From: Elusimicrobia bacterium GWA2_66_18
GTDB taxonomy: Bacteria > Elusimicrobiota > Elusimicrobia > UBA1565 > UBA9628
Assembly: GCA_001799675.1 (NCBI GenBank)
Contig: MGTX01000024.1
Span: 1 to 64,000, forward strand
Length of the DNA: 64,000 nt
Direction: 5' to 3'
Shown: positions 1 through 7,639 of the stretch, in pieces
How the letters are laid out: each line of letters begins with the position of its first letter
How positions within the stretch are numbered: the stretch's first letter is position 1
Translations under genes and position numbers: made by a program
The notes under the pieces: generated by a model
Told to the model about the DNA's origin: nothing
The model's database searches: none
What the model saw: the letters and a program-made list of their open reading frames with translations, nothing else

Positions 1-87
1 CTCGCGGCCGAGTCCGGGGTGTGGCTCATCCAGATGAAGGACGACCAGGGACATACCTCGATGCGCGCCATGGTCGTCGTGAAATAG
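1..87 (+). CDS. C-terminal end of a secreted protein (partial)
   Basis: An open frame enters from the left edge and stops at the TAG at 85-87, giving 28 residues. The end pattern (Gly-Val-Trp-Leu-Ile-Gln-Met-Lys, then Asp-Gln-Gly, then Met-Val-Val-Val-Lys at the C-terminus) resembles the terminal strands of FlgD-like or type 9-like sorting domains, which often end GxY/WLV...VVK. This would fit a secreted or surface protein, in keeping with the secreted genes that follow. The rest of the gene lies outside the window, so its function cannot be named. Confidence 0.55.
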   Translation, partial: LAAESGVWLIQMKDDQGHTSMRAMVVVK

Positions 88-123
88 GATCAAGCCCAAA
101 GGGGGTCTCATGTCGTCTTGAGA

Positions 124-139
124 GGATGATGTATCATCC
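124..139. repeat. Short inverted repeat upstream of the propeller/dockerin gene
   Basis: GGATGAT, two bases, ATCATCC: two perfect 7-base arms. The 2-base gap is too short for a hairpin loop, so this looks more like a protein-binding dyad than a terminator. It lies 50 bases before the next start codon. No known operator is recognised. Confidence 0.3.
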
Positions 140-190
140 AGGATCTATCCGCCAAGGCAGGCGCCGCTGATCACCTCGACGCTTAGAGGA

Positions 191-1012
191 ATGTCAATGC
201 CAGCCTGTGACGGCGGGAGCATCTGGACATCGTTGGGCTCTTTGTCGGGTGTTGGAAACGGCCTCGGCAATGAGGTCATGGATATCAAGGTCCATCCGGA
301 AGATAACAGCGTGTTATTTGTGGCCACTCGCAGCGGTTTGTACAAAGTAACCGATACGGGCGCTGTGCCCGCGCCCGTGGTGCCATTGGGCGGCGGTTTC
401 TTGCCTTTCGATATCGATATTGACAGTAATCCAAATAATGATAATTATCCCAGGGCGGTTGCCGTTGATTCCAGCAACCCTTTGATCATTTATGTCTCTA
501 ATGGCAAGTCTGGCGTCTACAAGTCAACTGACGGCGGCAGCACGTTTGTCGCTAAAAATACCGGTATAACGCAGTTAACAAGTCCCTCTGCGATAACCTC
601 GGCGATGGCAATGAGCCCGGCCAATTCGCAGAAGCTCCTCAGCTATCAGATTACGGCCGCCAACAGCCCCACGAGCTTCAACGCCGCGGGTCTGCCGGCG
701 GCATTGGCGGTGAGCACTGCAACGGGCCTCATCGCCGGAACGCCTGCGACCGCCGGGACTTCCAGCGTGACCATCAGTGCCGCCAATTCCAGCGGCACGG
801 GCTCTGCCGGCTTGTCGTTGAGCGTCTATTCGGCCTGCGACTTGAACCGGGATTGGGCGACCAACGTGGTGGATGTGCAATTGCAGGTCAATCAGGCGCT
901 GGGCGTGACGGCTTGCACGTCGGATTTAAACCGCGACGGCGTATGCAACGTCATCGACGTCCAAAGAGTCGTCAATGTGGGCCTGGGAGGGCAGTGCCTC
1001 CGCGGCCCGTAA
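191..1012 (+). CDS. Truncated beta-propeller / putative-Ig / dockerin chimera
   Basis: 273 residues with no signal peptide. Residues 1-125 read like part of a sialidase or VPS10-like beta-propeller, with the two repeat signatures SGLYK and SGVYKSTDGGSTF. Near residue 150 the sequence jumps into the middle of a putative-Ig (He_PIG) domain. Residues 217-270 form a type I dockerin with two F-hand repeats; in the first, the usual Gly after the Asp at loop position 5 is Trp (DLNRDW), while the second is intact (DLNRDG). The frame stays open upstream to about 122 without a better start. The missing leader, the abrupt join and the near-duplicate of its 3' third at 2912-3282 suggest a remnant made by deletion or recombination. 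It may not be functional. Confidence 0.55.
   Translation: MSMPACDGGSIWTSLGSLSGVGNGLGNEVMDIKVHPEDNSVLFVATRSGLYKVTDTGAVPAPVVPLGGGFLPFDIDIDSNPNNDNYPRAVAVDSSNPLIIYVSNGKSGVYKSTDGGSTFVAKNTGITQLTSPSAITSAMAMSPANSQKLLSYQITAANSPTSFNAAGLPAALAVSTATGLIAGTPATAGTSSVTISAANSSGTGSAGLSLSVYSACDLNRDWATNVVDVQLQVNQALGVTACTSDLNRDGVCNVIDVQRVVNVGLGGQCLRGP
645..1012 (+). repeat. Direct repeat copy 1 (putative-Ig and dockerin module)
   Basis: This stretch and 2912-3282 are near-identical direct repeats with long runs of perfect identity, for example around 663-702 versus 2933-2972. Both encode the same putative-Ig plus dockerin module. They lie about 2.27 kb apart in the same orientation, so they are substrates for homologous deletion or gene conversion. 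Confidence 0.85.
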
Positions 1013-1026
1013 ACAGGGCAATGGTG

Positions 1027-3282
1027 ATGAATAGAATATTTAATATTCCAACATTATCAATCGCTGTCTCGGCGCAATTATTTCTCATTAATCCCGCAAC
1101 CGCATCAGCGGAAGATTGGTCAAGCTGGAAGAATTGGTATGGCATAGCGTGGAGAGATACCGCTCCTAATAACTTTAAATACGCAAAGCAGATGGGTTAT
1201 GACTATATTGGAGCCCTGAATAATTATGTTAGAGCGGGACTGGGCTATACTTATTACAAGAATAACCCAGATAGCGCCGGCATGAAGTTTTATTTTATAG
1301 ACCCTCATACTTATTTTTCCGTAACGGATGGTTACAAGAGATTCATATCTCTAACTGGAACTTTTACCGCGGAGGAAATAGCGTTCTACAATGCAAATAT
1401 GGCATGGAAGAGCAACGATGCTTTCCCCAATAATATGGCCACAGGGTATCCGAGCGGTTCAACATTCTCAGTCGTGTGGGATTGGCAACAACAAAAGGTA
1501 ATTGATAAAGTGGTCAATAGCATAATAACAATGGCCCACAACTATGAAGCCGCTATAACTGATGCCGGATATCCATTTACCTTTGCGGGCACTATCGATG
1601 ATACGGGAGCGTTAACTGGCGAATTTGCGATGAATGGAGTAGGGCAGGTCTCTTTGGCGTACTGGACAGGAAGTGATTCTTCTTTAGTGCATAGTGGTAT
1701 TACTCATGAATACGCCACCTACAGCGATGGGCGCGCGGCATACTTTAAAAAACTAAGCCAGAGAATGAAGGAAGAATTTCCGAATGCCAAGTGGATTGTG
1801 GAGCCTTCAAGCATCTACCATGCAACATGGATAGAGGAACTTATTCGCCATATTAAGAATAGGCCTGATAAGGACGCATTAACCCCAGATATGATAGGTC
1901 AAGAAGGCGCTAAAACAGATTTTGTTGATGATCCTAATATTTATAATTCCGGTGTAAATATTACGAAAGATAGGGTTAGCATAGATCAGATTAGCCAATC
2001 TGCCGAATATGATAATCGCCTTTATGCTGCAAAGGCGGGGATTAATGGCGCATGGTATAATTGGTTTGGGAACTTTGGTCAAACATCAGGCACTCCAAAC
2101 TTTAAAACCGTCGCCGAAGTCTATCCCCGCCTCAAACTCATCCGCGTCATTCCCGGCTGGGACAATTTGAATCAAATACCTTTGGCCAGCCGCACATGTA
2201 CGGAATGCGCTAAAGTTAAGTTGGGCAACGACGCATCCAATCATGGTTTTATCATTTACGAGAGTAAAAATAGCAATGGTAATATCCAAAGCCATATAGA
2301 TAAGGATGTGATGTATTCCCGCCACTGGAAAACCGGAAAACTTTTCGCAGTGTTCAATTCAACGGATGGGATCATAACGCTGCAATCTGGTGAAACCATG
2401 CTCTCTGCGCAGCGCGTGGATGGTTTCTTTATGGAAACTGGGGATGGGGGTGCGGATGTTGACATGGTCGGCAGCACGATCAAATTGAAGAGCGATTTTA
2501 CAATAGCTGTTGATACAAACAATGGCCAGGTCATGGGCAATGGGTATATTTTTACTTTACGACCGGACACCACGTTGCCGACCATAGCCATCACCTCCCC
2601 AACCATCGCTTCAACTTACACGACCGCCTCTGCGATCATCGGACTTTCCGGCACGGCTTCAGACAATGTCGGGGTCGCCTCCGTCGCCTGGTCAAATTCG
2701 GCCACCGGCGCCGGAGGCGCGACCATGGGCACGACAGCCTGGTCGATCACCGGCGTCTCGCTCGTTTCCGGGAGCAATACCATCACGGTGACCGCGAAAG
2801 ACGCGGCCAATAACACATCCACGGATACGATTACTGTTACCTACAGCGCGGTCGGCAATCCCCCGGTCATCACCAGCGCGCTGAGCGCCACCGGCACGGT
2901 AGGAACCGCATTGAGCTACCAGATCATGGCCGCCAACAGCCCCACGAGCTTCAACGCCGCGGGTCTGCCGGCGGGGTTGTCGGTGAGTACCGGGGGCCTT
3001 ATTTCCGGAACGCCCACGACGATCGGGACTTCCAGCGTGACCATCAGTGCCGCCAATTCCAGCGGGACGGGCTCTGCCGGCTTGTCGTTGAGCGTCTATT
3101 CGGCCTGCGACGTCAACCGGGACGGGACGACCAACGTGGTGGACGTGCAATTGCAGGTCAATGCGGCCCTGGGCACGGCGGCCTGCGCGTCGGATTTAAA
3201 CCGCGACGGCTCGTGCAACGTCATCGACGTCCAAAGAGTCGTCAACGTGGGCCTGGGAGGGCAGTGTCTGCTGGGTTTGTAA
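1027..3282 (+). CDS. Secreted glycosidase-like protein with Ig-like domains and C-terminal dockerin
   Basis: About 751 residues. I chose ATG 1027 (MNRIFNIPTLS...) because AGGG at 1015-1018 is well spaced for it; ATG 1021 is the alternative. A signal peptide ends near ASA at about residue 28. Residues 30-515 form a large domain rich in Trp and Tyr that looks like a TIM-barrel glycoside hydrolase; I cannot name its family or catalytic acids. Then come a bacterial Ig-like domain (about 520-605), a putative-Ig domain (about 610-690) and a type I dockerin at 697-749 with two good calcium loops (DVNRDG and DLNRDG). Codons in the first two thirds are clearly AT-rich against GC-rich neighbours, which suggests that the catalytic part was acquired. 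The dockerin predicts docking to a cohesin, and the next gene carries one. Confidence 0.72.
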   Translation: MNRIFNIPTLSIAVSAQLFLINPATASAEDWSSWKNWYGIAWRDTAPNNFKYAKQMGYDYIGALNNYVRAGLGYTYYKNNPDSAGMKFYFIDPHTYFSVTDGYKRFISLTGTFTAEEIAFYNANMAWKSNDAFPNNMATGYPSGSTFSVVWDWQQQKVIDKVVNSIITMAHNYEAAITDAGYPFTFAGTIDDTGALTGEFAMNGVGQVSLAYWTGSDSSLVHSGITHEYATYSDGRAAYFKKLSQRMKEEFPNAKWIVEPSSIYHATWIEELIRHIKNRPDKDALTPDMIGQEGAKTDFVDDPNIYNSGVNITKDRVSIDQISQSAEYDNRLYAAKAGINGAWYNWFGNFGQTSGTPNFKTVAEVYPRLKLIRVIPGWDNLNQIPLASRTCTECAKVKLGNDASNHGFIIYESKNSNGNIQSHIDKDVMYSRHWKTGKLFAVFNSTDGIITLQSGETMLSAQRVDGFFMETGDGGADVDMVGSTIKLKSDFTIAVDTNNGQVMGNGYIFTLRPDTTLPTIAITSPTIASTYTTASAIIGLSGTASDNVGVASVAWSNSATGAGGATMGTTAWSITGVSLVSGSNTITVTAKDAANNTSTDTITVTYSAVGNPPVITSALSATGTVGTALSYQIMAANSPTSFNAAGLPAGLSVSTGGLISGTPTTIGTSSVTISAANSSGTGSAGLSLSVYSACDVNRDGTTNVVDVQLQVNAALGTAACASDLNRDGSCNVIDVQRVVNVGLGGQCLLGL
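2912..3282 (+). repeat. Direct repeat copy 2 (putative-Ig and dockerin module)
   Basis: Partner of the repeat at 645-1012. It encodes the C-terminal module of the glycosidase-like protein. Both dockerin loops keep their calcium ligands here, whereas copy 1 has a Gly-to-Trp change, so this is likely the functional copy. Confidence 0.85.
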
Positions 3283-3379
3283 AGATTGGGCTTAAAACAA
3301 ACTCAAGGCAGCGCTGTTTTTTTATTATACTGTTGTCATGAGGCACTTAAAGACTTTCCATTGTGGGAGATGAACTGAG

Positions 3380-3916
3380 ATGATGACTACACGAAAATGG
3401 ATTCAGGTCGGGTGCGCCCTTCTCTCTTCCGTCTTGGCCGCCTCAGCGTGGGCGGCGCCGACGCTGACGGTGGGGAACGCTTCGGGACAGGCGGGAACGG
3501 CGGTGAACTTTCCCATTAGTTTCGATCCCGGCGCGGCCTCCGTGTTGAGCATGCAGTTCAGCCTCACTCTGCCGCCGAGCATGAGCACGGGGTCCATCGC
3601 GCCGAGCTCGCTTTTGACCGCGGCCGGCAAGGGCGTGAGCACCGATCGAAAGGGTCAAACCTGGACCTTTATTGTTTTTGGGCTCAATCAAAACCCCATC
3701 GGCGCCGGTCCGCTCCTGACGGCTCAGGTGATGATCGCTCCTGGGGCGGCAGCCGGGACCCTGAAGGTGCCGGTGTCCGGAGTCGTCTATGCCAATCCCA
3801 AGGGGATCGCCATCCCCCCCGGCGCAGCTAAAGGAGGCGCGCTGACCGTGCTTGCCGCCTCGCCTCGCGCCTCGCCGCCTCGGCCCAAGGCATCGCCGAC
3901 AACCAAGCCGTCTTGA
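3380..3916 (+). CDS. Exported single-cohesin-domain protein
   Basis: 178 residues. An N-terminal signal peptide ends near ASAWA (residues 21-25). Residues 27-158 match the cohesin pattern: an opening strand PTLTVGNASGQAG, then VNFPISFDPG, a strand LSMQFSLTLPPSM, a late LLTAQVMIAPGAAAGTLKVPVSG segment, and a closing ALTVL strand. The tail is a short Pro/Ser/Lys-rich stretch with no second domain, transmembrane anchor or sorting motif. A TATACT box (3326-3331) and GGGAGA (3365-3370) lie upstream. Standing beside two dockerin genes, it is the likely docking partner, acting in the periplasm or outside the cell. The family call rests on pattern reading, and the domain is short for a classical cohesin. 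Confidence 0.6.
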   Translation: MMTTRKWIQVGCALLSSVLAASAWAAPTLTVGNASGQAGTAVNFPISFDPGAASVLSMQFSLTLPPSMSTGSIAPSSLLTAAGKGVSTDRKGQTWTFIVFGLNQNPIGAGPLLTAQVMIAPGAAAGTLKVPVSGVVYANPKGIAIPPGAAKGGALTVLAASPRASPPRPKASPTTKPS

Positions 3917-3958
3917 CGTTCGAGCGTCCTCGGACGAGCCGACCGGAGCAATAGGTTT

Positions 3959-4504
3959 TCACCAATTCAGCTTGCGCGTCCGGCTGTCAGGAGAGACGAT
4001 GTTCTTCTTGACGTCTTCGATCATCATCGACGCGATGTCGTGATAGGGAAGGCTTCCTCCGAGCAGGCCGCTTTCATGCTCCAGCGTGATGATGATCACG
4101 GGCCGGCCCGTGCGCGCGTCGAGCAGGCTCAGGGTGACGACTGCCACGCCGTGGCGGTATTCCAACGTCGTGAATCCGACGAGGTCCAGTTGAGCCGTGG
4201 CCGCGAGTTCCTTGACGCGTTCCGTATTCCATGTCTTCGGCAGCGACCCTAGCTGCGCGGTCAAGGCAGGCCGTTGAGTCACGAGCTTGCCCATCTCCGT
4301 CAATTCGTGGGAGAATTCGTCGGCCAGCCTCGCTTCAGCGGAGGACGCGGAGGCGGGAAGGACGGCCACTCGGACATAATTGGAGATGTCTAAGCCGGGC
4401 GTTAGATTGGTTTTGACGCGGCGAAGTCCCGTGCACCCCTCGGTCGAAGCCAGAAGGAAAATGCCTTGAGCCAACGCGAGGGCCCGCATTTTATCGGGAA
4501 ACAT
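3959..4504 (-). CDS. Envelope lipoprotein-like protein (LpoB/CsgG-like fold)
   Basis: 181 residues. A hydrophobic leader ends ASTEGC, a poor but possible lipobox; a start six codons in (MRALALAQG) would give a tidier signal. The rest (YVRVAVLPAS..., then EFSHELTEMGKLV, LAATAQLDLVGFTTLEY, and TLSLLDARTGRPV) follows the alternating pattern of the LpoB/CsgG/DUF799 group: a short-lived-looking lipoprotein that assembles at the outer membrane. It starts 6 bases after the stop of the barrel-protein gene upstream, so the two are probably co-transcribed. The exact role is unknown. Confidence 0.5.
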   Translation of the reverse strand: MFPDKMRALALAQGIFLLASTEGCTGLRRVKTNLTPGLDISNYVRVAVLPASASSAEARLADEFSHELTEMGKLVTQRPALTAQLGSLPKTWNTERVKELAATAQLDLVGFTTLEYRHGVAVVTLSLLDARTGRPVIIITLEHESGLLGGSLPYHDIASMMIEDVKKNIVSPDSRTRKLNW

Positions 4505-4510
4505 GTCCGC

Positions 4511-5503
4511 CTAATAATCGTCGATGATAACGGGCGCGTCGGGGGGCTGGTGTTTTTGCAGCTTGTCGGGCTGGACTTCGCTGAAGCTCTTCATCCGGTA
4601 GGAGACGGACAAGAACTGGCTCCCGGAATTGGAGGCGGACACGGTCTTGAGCATGTGGAAAGCGTAGTCCACCCCGAAGGATCCCAGTTGGAGGCCGAAT
4701 CCGGCCGTCAGCGCATGGTCGTTGACGCCGGCTCGAAGAGCGACGCGGGGCAGGGGCACTTCCACGCCCAGCTTCCAGTTGTTGGTCTTGGTAGCGGTGT
4801 CGTCTCTCTGTTCGACTTCGGCCAGGAGTTCGGCATAGGGCAGCCGGTACAGAGCCCCGAACTTCAGCTCGCGGGGCACGATGTCGGGCACGACGAGTCC
4901 GATGTCCGGCTTGTTGAGGTTGATGGCGGACGCCCCGAACTGCAGTTTGGGCGTGAGAAACATCAGCACACCGAGATGGACGCCCACCGCGCCCTTGGAC
5001 GTCCCGGAAGCGAACACCGATTGGCCCGAATAGGCGGGGTCATGGCCTATGTCATAGTTATGATACAGGTAGCTGGCGGTGCATCCCACGGCCAGCTTGG
5101 GTGTGGCCAGGAGGCCGAATCCCCCTCCTAATTGATATTCGCTGACCAGTCCCACGGCCTTGTATATGTCGGCTTGTAGGCCCGCTGCGGCCCTGTTTCC
5201 CAGGGGCAAACCCAGGGCCATGTAGCCCTCGGAGATGTCCAAGTCGTTCACGCCGTAGAGCGGCTTGCCGTACATGAGGGAGCCCTGCAGGGAGTGCATG
5301 TTGACGAGGCCGGCGGGGTTGATGAAGCTGGAACTGGGGTCGTCGGCCAGCGCTACGAAGGCGCCGCCCAAGGCTTCGGCCTTGACGCTTTTCGGAATGT
5401 CTTGGAAACTTGCCCATGCGGCCCCAGGAAGGAAGAGGACGGCGAGAGCGATGATTGCTTTCACGCCGGTATCATACTTTGATTCTCTTCGATTTTCTAG
5501 CAT
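4511..5503 (-). CDS. PorV/PorQ-like outer-membrane beta-barrel protein
   Basis: 330 residues. A leader (residues 14-31, ending AAWA) is followed by SVKAEALGGAFVALADDPSSSFINPAGL, the hallmark N-terminus of the PorV/PorQ (UPF0164, FadL-like) family (quoted here as two adjoining motifs: AEALGGAFVALADD and PSSSFINPAGL). The remainder alternates short amphipathic strands to the end, and the tail VIIDDY is not a typical barrel terminus. Members serve as outer-membrane pores or shuttle factors in secretion. A TATACT box lies 6 bases before the ATG at 5503, which supports this start over internal ones. It heads a two-gene operon with the lipoprotein gene downstream. Confidence 0.7.
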   Translation of the reverse strand: MLENRRESKYDTGVKAIIALAVLFLPGAAWASFQDIPKSVKAEALGGAFVALADDPSSSFINPAGLVNMHSLQGSLMYGKPLYGVNDLDISEGYMALGLPLGNRAAAGLQADIYKAVGLVSEYQLGGGFGLLATPKLAVGCTASYLYHNYDIGHDPAYSGQSVFASGTSKGAVGVHLGVLMFLTPKLQFGASAINLNKPDIGLVVPDIVPRELKFGALYRLPYAELLAEVEQRDDTATKTNNWKLGVEVPLPRVALRAGVNDHALTAGFGLQLGSFGVDYAFHMLKTVSASNSGSQFLSVSYRMKSFSEVQPDKLQKHQPPDAPVIIDDY

Positions 5504-5509
5504 GTCGGA

Positions 5510-5515
5510 AGTATA
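5510..5515 (-). promoter_or_regulatory. -10 box of the barrel-protein gene (leaderless start)
   Basis: TATACT read on the minus strand, with six bases (TCCGAC) before ATG 5503. The expected transcription start falls on or beside the start codon. No clear -35 was identified. Confidence 0.55.
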
Positions 5516-5636
5516 GATGACCGGCCTTTAAAATACCAGTAAATTTAGTGTAAAAATAGTTCAGGGCGGCGGGAGCCTTGTGCGTATTGAGGGCGGGTGA
5601 TTTCCACCCTCTGAATGATAAAATCGACTGGAGTCG

Positions 5637-5664
5637 GGAACTTTTCGACCCCCCAAGCCGTATC
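5637..5664 (+). promoter_or_regulatory. ECF-type promoter before the sigma factor gene
   Basis: GGAACTT at 5637-5643 and CGTATC at 5659-5664, separated by 15 bases. This is the classic arrangement of ECF sigma promoters (AAC near -35, CGT near -10). It lies 13 bases before the ECF sigma gene at 5678, so autoregulation is the natural reading. A TAAAAT box at 5619-5624 could serve as a housekeeping promoter. Confidence 0.6.
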
Positions 5665-5677
5665 CTGATGGGACGCC

Positions 5678-6223
5678 ATGCTGACAACCGGGGATCTCGA
5701 GCGCTTCGTAGACGAATACGCCGATAAGGCCTATAGCTACGCTTACGGCCTCTGCAACAACGAGCCGGACGCGCGGGAACTGGTCCAGGCGGCCTTCGTC
5801 CGGCTCTTCGAACACGCTGGACGCTACGACCGCGCCCGATCCAGTTTGGAGAACTGGTATCTGACCCTCCTGCGCCATATCTACGTGGACGGCGTGAGGC
5901 GGTGGGAGCGCAAGAGCCGGCTCTCGCTGGATTTTCCTCTCGGCCAGGACGGCCTGACCGTGGCCGACGTGGTGGCCGACCCCCGGGAGGCGGCCCTCCT
6001 GGACCGCCTCGAGAGCCAGGAGAGCGCCGAGCAGATTCGCGCGGCGCTGGCGACGCTGGCGCCCGCGGTTCGGGCGGCGCTGATGCTGGTGGATGTGGAT
6101 GGGCTGGGCTATGAAGAGACCGCGCAGGTGCTGGACTGCCCGCTGGGCACGGTCCGTTCCCGGATCAATCGCGGCCGGGCGAGCCTGCGCCGGAAGCTGT
6201 TGGAGATGGAGGTGACGCCATGA
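5678..6223 (+). CDS. ECF-family RNA polymerase sigma factor
   Basis: 181 residues. Region 2 spans residues 8-75 (FVDEYADKAYSYAYGLCNN, then ELVQAAFVRLFEHAGRYD and the NWYLTLLRHIYVDGVRR segment). Region 4 spans about 118-175, with the helix-turn-helix GLGYEETAQVLDCPLGTVRS ending in RINRGRASLRRKL. The protein directs RNA polymerase to stress or envelope promoters. The next gene overlaps by an ATGA and encodes the probable anti-sigma factor, followed by an RseB-like regulator. An ECF-type promoter upstream suggests that it controls itself. Confidence 0.9.
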   Translation: MLTTGDLERFVDEYADKAYSYAYGLCNNEPDARELVQAAFVRLFEHAGRYDRARSSLENWYLTLLRHIYVDGVRRWERKSRLSLDFPLGQDGLTVADVVADPREAALLDRLESQESAEQIRAALATLAPAVRAALMLVDVDGLGYEETAQVLDCPLGTVRSRINRGRASLRRKLLEMEVTP

Positions 6224-6678
6224 GCGACGATTCGGAGTTGTCGGACTATCTCGACGGGCGGCTGGCGCCCGGCGAGAAGGCGGTTTTCGAGGCGCGCCTC
6301 TGCCGGGACCCGGACCTGTCCCGGCGCCTGTGCCTCCTGCGCGCTCTGCGCGCCTCGCTGGCGGCCTCTGTCCGGCCCATGCCCGCCGACCTGAAGGCCG
6401 CGCTCAAGCGCGAGGCGGCGGCCCGTATGGCCCGTCCGTCCTGGCGGGGCCTCCTGCGCGAATCTTTGGCCGCTCATCGCTGGTCATACGGCGCGGGCGC
6501 GGCTTTCGCGGCGGCGGCTCTCGTGCTCGTCGTGCGTTCCGCCGTCGCCCCGCCCCCCCTCCCCGCGCCGGTGGCCCGCGTCGAGCCGCGCGCCCCCGAG
6601 GCGGCCGCGCCGAGCGTCGCGTCTTCCTTGGCCGACCTTTGGACGGACGACGATGGAGGCGATGAAAATGAAGGTTGA
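6220..6678 (+). CDS. Membrane-bound anti-sigma factor (RseA-like)
   Basis: 152 residues. The start overlaps the sigma gene by four bases (ATGA), with GGAGG just upstream. The N-terminal part (residues 1-75) opens ELSDYLDGRLAPGEKAVFEARL, the typical start of anti-sigma factors that hold an ECF sigma; there is no His/Cys zinc motif. One transmembrane helix lies at about residues 87-107 (GAGAAFAAAALVLVV). The outer part is Pro/Ala-rich and ends acidic. It would sequester the upstream sigma factor until an envelope signal releases it. Family membership is inferred from position and the N-terminal motif. Confidence 0.75.
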   Translation: MSDDSELSDYLDGRLAPGEKAVFEARLCRDPDLSRRLCLLRALRASLAASVRPMPADLKAALKREAAARMARPSWRGLLRESLAAHRWSYGAGAAFAAAALVLVVRSAVAPPPLPAPVARVEPRAPEAAAPSVASSLADLWTDDDGGDENEG

Positions 6679-7639
6679 GCTGATCCTGTCCCTGGCCCTG
6701 CTCGCCGTTCCCGCGACCGCGCGGCCGCGGGTTGCCCGGAGCCTTCCGGGCGCCGACGCGCTGATCCTAAAGGCTCTCGCGGGGCCCGCGACCGGTTATA
6801 GGGCCCTCGAGCGCATCCAAGTTTTCCGCCCGGCGGGCAAGCCCAAAGCCCAAACGGTCGCGGTCTTCGCGCGGCCGGGAGGTCTCGTCCGCCGGGAATA
6901 CCGCTTCGGCCGGAGCAAGGAGCCGGGCCTCGTCTTGGTGCGGGACGGCCGCATGAGTCGTCTGCTGTGGCCCGCGCGCAAGAGGCTGTGGAGCGGCGGC
7001 GAGTCGGTGGAGACCCCCGAGCAGGGACTGGCCCGTTTGCGCGCGCTCTACGAGCTGTCCGTGTCCACGGGCGGCCGCGTGGCCAAGCGCGCGACCTGGC
7101 GCGTGGACCTGCGCGTCCCCGGCGGGAGGGTCCGCCGCTCGCTATGGCTGGACCGTCAGAGCGGGCTCCTGCTCAAGCGCGAGACCTACCGCCCGGACGG
7201 CGCGCTCTCGCGGCGCGAGAGGTTCACGAAGCTGGAGCTTCCCGCCGACTCCGCCGAGTCTCTGTTCCGTTTGGAGGCGCCCGCCGACGAGCGGCCCGCC
7301 GATTCTTTGCCTTCGCTCCTGCCGCGCTGGGCGCCGGACGGCTTCCTGTTGATCGACGTCCGCTCCACTCCCGGCGGCTCGGGCAAGGATATTGACGCGG
7401 CCTACTCGGATGGGGCTTCGCGCGTAACCCTCCGACGGGTCCCGGTGTCCGAACAGCCGAAGCTACAGGGCAAGAATCTCCGTATCGTGAGGCTCGGGAC
7501 AAAGGAGTTCGTGATCTCGGAGACGGACGAAGGCGGCGGTCTTCTCTATCGCGCGGGGGACCGCGTCACGCTGTTCTCGGGGGACCTCCCGGAAGACGAT
7601 TTGGTCCGCATGGCGGGATCGCTGGAGGCCCAGCCTTGA
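6668..7639 (+). CDS. RseB/MucB-like periplasmic regulator of the ECF sigma system
   Basis: 323 residues from ATG 6668, which has GGAGG (6655-6659) at ideal spacing; ATG 6653 and 6662 do not. A signal peptide (LILSLALLAVPATA) leads into a domain with LolA/RseB-type alternation: YRALERIQVFRP, a central VRREYRF and LWLDRQSGLLLKRETY, then a second domain after about residue 210 beginning LLPRWAPDGFLL. That two-domain layout matches RseB/MucB, which bind the anti-sigma factor in the periplasm and sense lipoprotein or lipid stress. It overlaps the anti-sigma gene by 11 bases, completing a sigma/anti-sigma/co-regulator operon. Confidence 0.65.
   Translation: MKVELILSLALLAVPATARPRVARSLPGADALILKALAGPATGYRALERIQVFRPAGKPKAQTVAVFARPGGLVRREYRFGRSKEPGLVLVRDGRMSRLLWPARKRLWSGGESVETPEQGLARLRALYELSVSTGGRVAKRATWRVDLRVPGGRVRRSLWLDRQSGLLLKRETYRPDGALSRRERFTKLELPADSAESLFRLEAPADERPADSLPSLLPRWAPDGFLLIDVRSTPGGSGKDIDAAYSDGASRVTLRRVPVSEQPKLQGKNLRIVRLGTKEFVISETDEGGGLLYRAGDRVTLFSGDLPEDDLVRMAGSLEAQP

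Noticed and set aside
853-1026. Earlier start of the glycosidase-like gene
   Set aside because: It would overlap the dockerin of the previous gene, has no signal peptide at its start, and ATG 1027 has a ribosome site and leader.
3300-3331. Terminator between the dockerin and cohesin genes
   Set aside because: A T run follows CAGCGCTG, but the stem is only four pairs with no loop, too weak to call.
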